A stretch of DNA of 13,153 bases. It comes from Gemmatimonadaceae bacterium. Its GTDB lineage: Bacteria; Gemmatimonadota; Gemmatimonadetes; Gemmatimonadales; Gemmatimonadaceae. The stretch spans positions 1 through 13,153 of the forward strand of contig JANYKY010000059.1 of the NCBI GenBank assembly GCA_025357975.1, read 5' to 3'. How positions within the stretch are numbered: position 1 is the first letter of the stretch; every line of letters starts with the position of its first letter. Positions 1 to 5,657 of this stretch are shown piece after piece. Under the pieces are notes generated by a model that made no database searches, was not told where the DNA came from, and was given only the letters and a program-made list of their open reading frames with translations. The position numbers and the translations under genes are program-made.

Positions 1-746
1 AGCGGTGTGCGAAGCTCGTGCGACACGTTCGCGACGAAATCGCGGCGCATCTTCTCGAGTGTCTCGAGCTGCATGGACAATCGATGGAGAGAGTAAGCCA
101 GCTCGCCGACTTCCCCGGGTGCGCTGATTAAGGGGCGATCCTGAAAATCACGCGCGGCGAGCGAGTGAGCGACGTTGCGGAGCTCGACGATCGGTCGCGA
201 TACGTTTCGCGCGAAGAGGTAGGCGATGAGGAGAGCACCCGCCAGTGCGACGAATCCTGCGAGGAGAATATTGCGTCGCGCAGTTTCGAAGATTGCATCG
301 ACGACCCGCGTGCTGACGGAGACGCGCGCGACTCGCGTTCCGGACCTGACAGCAACGTAGATCTCCTCGTCTCCGCGCGAAGGACTCTGCCTGCGCACCG
401 TTCCAACCCCACGCAGGTGAGCTTCAATAACTTCGGGCCGATTGGAGTGATTCTGGAGGTTTCTCAGATTCTGGCCGTCGAACTTCGAGTCTCCGACGAC
501 CACGCCTGAAGAGTCAATCAGCGTGACTCTCTGTTCGAGAGCTTCTCCCGCTGCGTTTGCCAGCGAATCTGCGTTACGGTCCGGCGTCCACTGCAGTGCG
601 ACCAGTCTCGCCTCGCGAGCGAGGTTCTGTGTTATCTCATCGGCGATGTTTCTGCGCAGGCCGTAGTCCACGATCCCGGCGATTACAACAACAAGAACTG
701 CAATAAGCAGAAACGCGTAGAGAACGAGTCGCTGGGCCAGCTTCAC
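1..746 (-). CDS. Sensor histidine kinase, PhoR-like (partial, C-terminus beyond left edge)
   Basis: Membrane sensor kinase expected to phosphorylate the response regulator encoded just upstream. I translated 248 residues from a GTG at 744-746, which overlaps the regulator stop codon as GTGA; a purine-rich GAGGCAAGG lies upstream. Seen: a first membrane segment at about residues 8-26, an extracytoplasmic domain of about 130 residues containing LIDSSGVVVGDS as in PhoR-type sensors, a second membrane segment at about 158-178, a HAMP linker (SRPIVELR onward, about 183-235) and the dimerisation/phosphoacceptor box FVANVSHELRTP with the autophosphorylated histidine at H243. The ATP-binding domain lies outside the window. 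The layout resembles PhoR, but the stimulus cannot be read from sequence. Nothing suggests the gene is broken. Confidence 0.93.
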   Translation of the reverse strand, partial: MKLAQRLVLYAFLLIAVLVVVIAGIVDYGLRRNIADEITQNLAREARLVALQWTPDRNADSLANAAGEALEQRVTLIDSSGVVVGDSKFDGQNLRNLQNHSNRPEVIEAHLRGVGTVRRQSPSRGDEEIYVAVRSGTRVARVSVSTRVVDAIFETARRNILLAGFVALAGALLIAYLFARNVSRPIVELRNVAHSLAARDFQDRPLISAPGEVGELAYSLHRLSMQLETLEKMRRDFVANVSHELRTP

Positions 747-1459
747 GCGCTGGGCCTTGCCTCGTCATTGAATCGGTATCCAAAGCCGCGCACGGTCTCG
801 ATCAGATCACCGGCGCTTCCGAGCTTCGCACGAAGTCGCTGCACGTGCATGTCCACCGTCCGCGTTTGTATGTCAGGCGCCGCATCCCAGACGCTCTGAA
901 GCAGATGCGATCGCGCCTGAACGCGCCCCTTCCGTTCGGCGAGAAGGAGTAGGAGACGAAACTCCGTCGGTGTGAGGTCTACTTCCGTCCCGTCAACTGT
1001 TACGCGGTGCGCTGAGCGATCGATCTGCAGCGATCCAATTGAGATGATATCGCGAGCGGCCGCAACGGGACCAGTTCGCCGCAATATCGCCTTTACACGG
1101 AGCACGAGCTCTTGCGGACTGAAGGGCTTCGTCAGGTAGTCGTCGGCGCCGAGTGAGAGGCCTTCGATTCTGTCCAGCTCATCGCGTCGCGCAGTGAGCA
1201 TCAGTACCGCAATATCCCGGGTGTTTTCATCGGCCCGCATGAGCTTCAGGACCTCGAATCCGGAGATCCCGGGGAGCATGAGATCCAGAATTACCAGGGA
1301 AGGGCGCTCGCGCTTCGCTTGCTCGAGGGCGTCAGCTCCAGCCGTGGCGGTTGCCACGCGGTAACCGGATTTTGCGAGGTGATAGGCGACGAGAGCGACA
1401 ATGTGCGGCTCATCATCAACGACCAGCACGAGGTCCCCGCGCGTCGGGCGCTGTTCCAT
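743..1459 (-). CDS. OmpR/PhoB-family response regulator
   Basis: DNA-binding response regulator of 238 residues, partner of the overlapping sensor kinase. The receiver domain (about residues 10-125) has the acidic pair D15-D16, the phosphoacceptor D59 in VILDLMLPG, T89 in LTAR and K111 in LTKPF. The C-terminal winged helix (about 140-233) has TPTEFRLL, the recognition region TRTVDMHVQRLRAKLG and the closing IETVRGFGYRF. I chose the ATG at 1457-1459 because it starts a normal-length receiver; an in-frame GTG at 1523-1525 would add 22 residues unlike the family. The ribosome site is weak (TTTAGG). The receiver sequence is closest in style to PhoB/PhoP, so phosphate control is possible but unproven. 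A dyad at 1505-1522 lies upstream and could be an operator. Confidence 0.93.
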   Translation of the reverse strand: MEQRPTRGDLVLVVDDEPHIVALVAYHLAKSGYRVATATAGADALEQAKRERPSLVILDLMLPGISGFEVLKLMRADENTRDIAVLMLTARRDELDRIEGLSLGADDYLTKPFSPQELVLRVKAILRRTGPVAAARDIISIGSLQIDRSAHRVTVDGTEVDLTPTEFRLLLLLAERKGRVQARSHLLQSVWDAAPDIQTRTVDMHVQRLRAKLGSAGDLIETVRGFGYRFNDEARPSA

Positions 1460-1504
1460 ATGCCTAAACTTCGCGCTTGCGGGGTAGTCGGTCAACGCGA
1501 TCCA

Positions 1505-1522
1505 TGTCACGATTCCGTGACA
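1505..1522. repeat. 7-bp inverted repeat between response regulator and SGNH gene
   Basis: TGTCACG-attc-CGTGACA is a perfect 7-bp dyad with a 4-base centre. It lies 15 bases after the stop of the SGNH fragment and 45 bases before the response-regulator ATG, both on the minus strand. It may be an operator for the two-component operon or a weak terminator hairpin for the gene before it. No T-run follows it on the minus strand, which argues against a standard terminator. Confidence 0.4.
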
Positions 1523-1536
1523 CACCGAGATGTGCT

Positions 1537-3093
1537 CTAATGCTGCAGCATGTACCGTACGACTCCGTCGGCAATCCAGTCCCGCACCGGCTCGCTGTAG
1601 TGAATGAGATCACCAATGTTGTCGGCGCTGCTTCGCCACGTCGCACCGTTGTCATCAGATGTACGGGCCGAGATGTCCACGAGGCCTACGCCCCGAGCCG
1701 ATGCCAGTGCGCGAATTCGAGTATTCAGCGGGGGTATGAGGCCGTTGGAGGCAATGCGCGGCGCAAGCGTCGTGATGATGAGATGATCCGCGGAGTGTCC
1801 GGCCCCTACCCACCGGTCGATCATCCACGAAATATTGGCGACTGACTGATCGGTCGTGAGGTTATCAGCAAAATCGTTAGTGCCGATTGATACGTATGCA
1901 AAATCGAGCGGGCCGGGGATGAACGATTTTCGCCGGAGGATTGGGCCGGACGTGTACATGTCGCCGAATTCTCCGCCGCTCCAGGGATATCCTGCGCCAA
2001 GAACTTCTGCTTCAAAGCGAGTGACGCCGTTTACCTGGAAGCGCGCATTCGGTGCGTTGACTCCTGTCTGTCCGCCGCCGCTGCGCGTGCCCGAAACGCC
2101 ATGGTTGACGGCGACGATGGGATTCGCACGCACTGCGCTCCATTTCGCCTCGATCTTGCCAGCGAGTTGCGTCGGATGATTTGGGGCCTCCGGTGGCGCG
2201 CGCGCCGGATCACTTGAGACGTATGAAACCGCCGCGAAGACCGGACTTGTTCCGGGGTATCCCGCGTCGGTGTTCGAATCCCCGAACGTGACGATTCGGA
2301 CTGTAGGCGCCGGAGGTGCAGGTGGCGGAGGCGGCGCTGGCGGCGGTGCGGACGGCGGCGCAGGTTGAGTGGCGACCGCCGTAAGCGTGACGGACCCGGC
2401 CCCGGCAACAGTCGCGGTTAGCGAGTTATTGCCCGCGACCTTGCCCAGCACCCATCTGCTAACGGTTGCCGTCCCGGTGCCATCAGTGAGAACAGTCGCA
2501 GGCGATACCGAGCCACCGCCCGCAGTAATCGAGAACGACACGCTTGCCCGAACGATGGCGAAGCCAAGTTTGTCGTTGACGCGAATTGACGGCGCGATCG
2601 AGACGGCCGAGCCAGTATCGGCGGTTTGTTGATCCCCGGCGACAACAAAAATGCGGGTTGCAGCGCCTGGAGTCACCGTCACTGTTGTACTGGCCGATGC
2701 TCCTTCGACAACTGCCGTTAGAATCGCTGAGCCCGGCTGCAACGCTGTTGCCAGTCCAGACGATGGATCGATGTTCAACACGCTGCCGTCGGAGACGCTC
2801 CAGCGGGAAGCGCGCCCGCCGAGAACGTTGCCTTCCGCGTCCCTGACGGTGGCCGCAAACTGGATGGACTGGCCGGCTGATATTGTTGGGCCTGATGGAC
2901 TGATCGAGACGCTGGCGACTGGTGCTGGCGGTTGGGTTGCGGTCGCCGTGAACGTTACAAAGTGGGCCGCGTCGATCGACGCTGTAAGCGAGTTCGCGCC
3001 CCGCTGTGATCCTAGCGTCCATCTGGTTGCGGTAGCGACTCCATTTGCATCGGTGATGGCAGACGCAGGAGTTATCGAGCCGTTTCCTGACAC
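1537..3093 (-). CDS. C-terminal part: Ig-like repeats, Pro-rich linker and SGNH/GDSL hydrolase domain
   Basis: Frame of 518 residues from a GTG at 3091-3093, probably not a natural start because it overlaps the upstream TAG and lacks a signal peptide. Order: end of a Big_1-like repeat (1-55), Big_2-like (58-140), a full Big_1-like repeat (142-243), a proline/alanine linker (244-263), then an SGNH hydrolase domain (264-518, about 1540-2304). SGNH blocks are all present: GDSNTD with nucleophile S273, NHGVSG with G332, IGTND with N406, and GDLIHYSE with D495 and H498. The likely chemistry is hydrolysis or transfer of an ester-linked acyl group on a carbohydrate or lipid outside the cytoplasm. 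The catalytic set looks intact, so the domain would work if translated and exported. A membrane acyltransferase is encoded upstream on the same strand. Confidence 0.85.
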   Translation of the reverse strand: MSGNGSITPASAITDANGVATATRWTLGSQRGANSLTASIDAAHFVTFTATATQPPAPVASVSISPSGPTISAGQSIQFAATVRDAEGNVLGGRASRWSVSDGSVLNIDPSSGLATALQPGSAILTAVVEGASASTTVTVTPGAATRIFVVAGDQQTADTGSAVSIAPSIRVNDKLGFAIVRASVSFSITAGGGSVSPATVLTDGTGTATVSRWVLGKVAGNNSLTATVAGAGSVTLTAVATQPAPPSAPPPAPPPPPAPPAPTVRIVTFGDSNTDAGYPGTSPVFAAVSYVSSDPARAPPEAPNHPTQLAGKIEAKWSAVRANPIVAVNHGVSGTRSGGGQTGVNAPNARFQVNGVTRFEAEVLGAGYPWSGGEFGDMYTSGPILRRKSFIPGPLDFAYVSIGTNDFADNLTTDQSVANISWMIDRWVGAGHSADHLIITTLAPRIASNGLIPPLNTRIRALASARGVGLVDISARTSDDNGATWRSSADNIGDLIHYSEPVRDWIADGVVRYMLQH

Positions 3094-3100
3094 TATGTCA
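3088..3100. repeat. 5-bp inverted repeat at the frameshift point
   Basis: TGACA-cta-TGTCA is a perfect dyad centred exactly on the premature stop codon (TAG on the minus strand). Short palindromes are known sites of replication-slippage deletions, so it may mark how the inferred 7-base loss arose. It may also simply be the chance result of the deletion. Confidence 0.3.
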
Positions 3101-4190
3101 CCGTAACAGCGCTGACATTGAATCCGAGACCATCGGTGACCTTTACGGATGGCGCGATAGCCACAGCGGCGCTCGTATCGGCAACTTGCTGGTCACCTGA
3201 CTGGATGGAAATTCGAGTCGCGTCTCCGGGAGTAACAGTTACAGCCGCATTGGCCGACTTTCCTTCTGCTTGTGCCGTAACTACTGCGGTTCCCGGCGAT
3301 CTTGCCACTGCAACACCGGATGCGGCGTCGACTTGAACGACTACCGGTGCCGAGCTTGTCCAGGAGATCGGGCGATCCGTGAGGTCCGCTCCGTCGGCGT
3401 CCTGCAGCGTCGTCTTGAAGGTCAGGGTATCGCCAGCTTTTACAGTCTTCGAATCCGGACTGACCGCAATTTTCGCCACCGCCGCCTGCAACAGGATCGC
3501 ATAAATACCGGCATCCGTAATGCGGCCATGTACCGTCTTCGCGTCCAGGTCGACCCCACTCTCCGACAGCGCCTGCCATCTCGATCCCTCGGCCTTGAAC
3601 ATCCGGAGGCCGGACTGCGGAGACGCTAGAACGAGAGCCGGATCGTATTTCATCGTAAGAACTGCGGCTTGCGTTAGCGGCGCCTGAATTCGAAGCGATA
3701 TTGCGGTCCCGGGAAGCAAGCGACTACTGGGCGGCGGAGATTCTGCCACCGACAGCATTGCTGGCGCCGCTTGCGAAACAGCTGAGGCCGGTACTTGCAA
3801 CACTACTTTGCCGCCAAATACGCTGATCAGATTTCCGGCCGGCGAGATAAGTCCACCGTCATCGACAACGACATCAGCTGTAGCCGTGACACCGTCGGAC
3901 GATGCCGTGATTACCGCGGCGCCGGTCGAGATCGCGGTAACGAGCCCATTGTTAACGGTCGCAACTTCGGGAGCTGAGCTGGACCACGCGATGGTACGCA
4001 CAAGTGCATTGCCGGCCGATTCCCTCGGCGTGGCGGTCAGTTGTTCGGTCTCCTCGGAAACCAGGTCGAGCGCTTTGTCAGAGATTGTGATCGTCGCAAC
4101 CGCAGGCGGAGCAACAATGTCCTTGCAGCTTGCGACAAGAATGAGGATGGTCGCCGCGCCCAACGCAATTTGATACCTGCTGAAGCGCAT
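3093..4190 (-). CDS. N-terminal part: lipoprotein signal and Ig-like (Big_2) domains
   Basis: Frame of 365 residues. The ATG at 4188-4190 gives a clean lipoprotein signal, MRFSRYQIAL followed by a hydrophobic stretch and the lipobox LVASC with C22 as the lipidated residue; an in-frame GTG at 4239-4241 would put 17 hydrophilic residues before it, so I reject that start. Domains: Big_2-like (about 31-110, ending in the pattern VITASSDGVTATADVVV), a beta-sandwich resembling ZU5-type domains (about 113-235, starting ISPAGNLISVFGGKVVLQVP), a second Big_2 (238-320) and the first part of a Big_1-like repeat (321-365) cut off by the TAG at 3093-3095. It has no enzymatic motif of its own and is probably a stalk carrying the SGNH domain encoded in the next frame. 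Confidence 0.85.
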   Translation of the reverse strand: MRFSRYQIALGAATILILVASCKDIVAPPAVATITISDKALDLVSEETEQLTATPRESAGNALVRTIAWSSSAPEVATVNNGLVTAISTGAAVITASSDGVTATADVVVDDGGLISPAGNLISVFGGKVVLQVPASAVSQAAPAMLSVAESPPPSSRLLPGTAISLRIQAPLTQAAVLTMKYDPALVLASPQSGLRMFKAEGSRWQALSESGVDLDAKTVHGRITDAGIYAILLQAAVAKIAVSPDSKTVKAGDTLTFKTTLQDADGADLTDRPISWTSSAPVVVQVDAASGVAVARSPGTAVVTAQAEGKSANAAVTVTPGDATRISIQSGDQQVADTSAAVAIAPSVKVTDGLGFNVSAVTVT

Positions 4191-4222
4191 ATCGGAATGG
4201 TGGCGGCTGCTGTTTGGGTGCA

Positions 4223-4242
4223 CGTGGCGAGGCGGGGCCACG
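4223..4242. repeat. 6-bp inverted repeat upstream of the lipoprotein gene
   Basis: CGTGGC-gaggcggg-GCCACG forms a 6-bp GC-rich stem in the 112-base gap between the acyltransferase stop (4303) and the lipoprotein ATG (4190). It could be a weak terminator for the acyltransferase or part of the lipoprotein 5' leader. No T-run follows it. I see no convincing promoter in this gap. Confidence 0.25.
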
Positions 4243-4302
4243 CCTGGGTCAGGTATTACTAGGGGTGATTAAATCTCCGGACAAGGGGGATTGTGGAATT
4301 CG

Positions 4303-5523
4303 TCAAAATGTGATGTTGAGAACTTCGTCGGGCGGGCACGTTACCCTCCTCTCTACTCGCTCGTCCGCGCGGGGGAAAAACCGCTTCAACCGCAGGAAAT
4401 GCTTCTCGAAAAGATTCCAGCTCAATAGCGCGCAAATCACCGTCAATGCAGTTGTGACAAGGGAAAAAGCGACAACGCTTGAAATGTGCGATCCACCGAT
4501 CGCCGGATATCTTGCAACTCCGAACCCCAGATTTTCGGAGAACCATGCAATTGGGAAATGGATGAGGTACATCGCGTAGCTGTACTTCCCGAAAAATTTC
4601 ATCACCGGGCTCGATAGAAAACGCGCGACCCAGCTGCCCGCCGCGCGTCGGTCAACCGCAATCACTATCAAGCTGCCACCGATTACGGCCAGTAACGTGT
4701 ATCCCACTGCCTGCATCATGAATCCGGTTTGCAGCATCGACCTGGTCGGAATCGAAATCACCACCAGAGCGGCAAGCGCGACTGCAATCGCCGGGTTCGC
4801 GTAACCCCTGAGCCGGTTCCACCACACGGGATCTCGCAGTAACACGGCCAGGATCGCGCCTGTAGCAAGCGTATCCAGCCTTGCCGGCGTAATTCTGTAG
4901 CCCGCTGTTGGATTAATGCCGGAAAACTGAATCCAGACGCGAAGCGCAACGCTCAGCACCATGCAGGCAACACAAATCCTGGTCAGCCCTTTCCGGCTCG
5001 CATAGAGAACCACTGCTGGCCACACCAGATAGAATTGCTCCTCTACAGCAAGCGACCACAGATGGGTCAGAGGAAGCGGTCGCGGCCACGCCGGAAACAG
5101 TATCTGGAAATTCGATGCGTAACCCCAGAACCACCACTGGGCCGCGTTCCATCCGCCAAACGGTCCTGCTGGATCCGGGTGAACAACGCGTGGAAATACA
5201 ACGAAGAACAAGAATAGGAAGGCGTAGTACGCGGGGAATATCCTCAAGACGCGTCGCGCGTAGAAATTCCTGAAATAAAAGGAAGCCCCCTTTGCCTCGA
5301 GCAGAATTCCGGTGATCAGAAAGCCCGACAGCACAAAAAAGAGGTCAACACCGGCCCAGCCGGTTTGCATCAGGGTCTTGAGACCCGTATCGGCCAGCGT
5401 CGTGTCTTGAAAACCGTAAGCGAAATGGCCAAGCATGACGACGATGATTGCGAGCCCTCGAATACCATCGAGTGCAGGCACGTAACCGTCGAGCATTGGT
5501 TCATCGTCGCTGGAATTCCTCAT
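4303..5523 (-). CDS. Acyltransferase-3 family membrane protein (OafA/YrhL-like)
   Basis: Integral membrane acyltransferase of 406 residues, of the family that moves acetyl or other acyl groups onto sugars of O-antigen, exopolysaccharide or peptidoglycan. Seen: the N-terminal signature LDGIRGLAI with R22 and the conserved H33, LFFVLSGFLITGILL (61-75), YARRVLRIFPAYY (88-100), HLWSLAVEEQFYLVWP (154-169), and the late motif KYSYAMYLIHFP, with about ten hydrophobic membrane segments. It lacks the fused SGNH domain found in many OafA-type proteins; the neighbouring lipoprotein carries an SGNH domain instead. The ATG at 5521-5523 is preceded by no Shine-Dalgarno; M10 is an alternative start. A -10-like TATTCT sits 5 bases before the ATG. 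The acylated polymer cannot be named from sequence. Confidence 0.93.
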   Translation of the reverse strand: MRNSSDDEPMLDGYVPALDGIRGLAIIVVMLGHFAYGFQDTTLADTGLKTLMQTGWAGVDLFFVLSGFLITGILLEAKGASFYFRNFYARRVLRIFPAYYAFLFLFFVVFPRVVHPDPAGPFGGWNAAQWWFWGYASNFQILFPAWPRPLPLTHLWSLAVEEQFYLVWPAVVLYASRKGLTRICVACMVLSVALRVWIQFSGINPTAGYRITPARLDTLATGAILAVLLRDPVWWNRLRGYANPAIAVALAALVVISIPTRSMLQTGFMMQAVGYTLLAVIGGSLIVIAVDRRAAGSWVARFLSSPVMKFFGKYSYAMYLIHFPIAWFSENLGFGVARYPAIGGSHISSVVAFSLVTTALTVICALLSWNLFEKHFLRLKRFFPRADERVERRVTCPPDEVLNITF

Positions 5524-5545
5524 TTCAAAGAATAACGGGGCCGCA

Positions 5546-5558
5546 CTCGCTGAGCGAG
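5546..5558. promoter_or_regulatory. Palindrome near the acyltransferase start
   Basis: CTCGCT-g-AGCGAG is a 13-base palindrome 22 bases before the acyltransferase ATG, inside the 134-base divergent region shared with the nucleotidase gene. Its position, just upstream of a TATTCT -10-like element (5529-5534), would suit an operator. No good -35 element accompanies it. Confidence 0.2.
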
Positions 5559-5604
5559 GTGACGGACGATCTCGCCCGCCTTTTGCGCTCTCGGTACCTT
5601 ACGA

Positions 5605-5632
5605 CAGTCGAGAAACGGAGTCCTCTCGACTG
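5605..5632. repeat. 9-bp perfect inverted repeat before the nucleotidase gene
   Basis: CAGTCGAGA-aacggagtcc-TCTCGACTG is a perfect 9-bp stem with a 10-base loop, ending 25 bases before the nucleotidase ATG at 5658. A -10-like GATAAT (5632-5637) directly abuts it. It could be an operator overlapping the nucleotidase promoter, or a hairpin in the leader RNA. It is too far from any 3' end, and lacks a T-run, to be a normal terminator. Confidence 0.45.
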
Positions 5633-5657
5633 ATAATCCAGCACTTGAAAAACAAAT

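Larger units (their letters stand above)
1537..4190 (-). pseudogene. Ig-like repeat lipoprotein with C-terminal SGNH hydrolase, split by a frameshift
   Basis: The two minus-strand frames 3093-4190 and 1537-3093 are best read as one gene. The upstream frame stops inside a Big_1-like repeat (LGFNVSAVTVT then TAG at 3093-3095), and the downstream frame resumes that repeat at once (VSGNGSITPASAITD) with no signal peptide. A second copy of the repeat further downstream (LGFAIVRASVSFSITAGGGSV) shows what belongs at the join: about three residues (as FSI) are missing where only two bases, TA, stand between ACA and GTG. That fits a 7-base deletion. The repaired product would be about 885 residues: lipobox, Big_2, a ZU5-like sandwich, Big_2, Big_1-like, Big_2, Big_1-like, a proline-rich linker and SGNH. 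Whether this is a true lesion or an assembly error cannot be told here; no slippery heptamer for programmed frameshifting is visible. Confidence 0.72.

Noticed and set aside
3080..3105. Programmed ribosomal frameshift in the lipoprotein gene
   Set aside because: A -1 shift would join the frames, but no slippery heptamer lies at the join (GTG ACA TAG), and the paralogous repeat indicates missing codons. A deletion explains it better.
4191..4302. Promoter for the lipoprotein gene using TTGACG near 4300 and TAATAC near 4255
   Set aside because: The spacing between the two boxes is far too long for a sigma-70 promoter, and no other well-spaced pair is evident.
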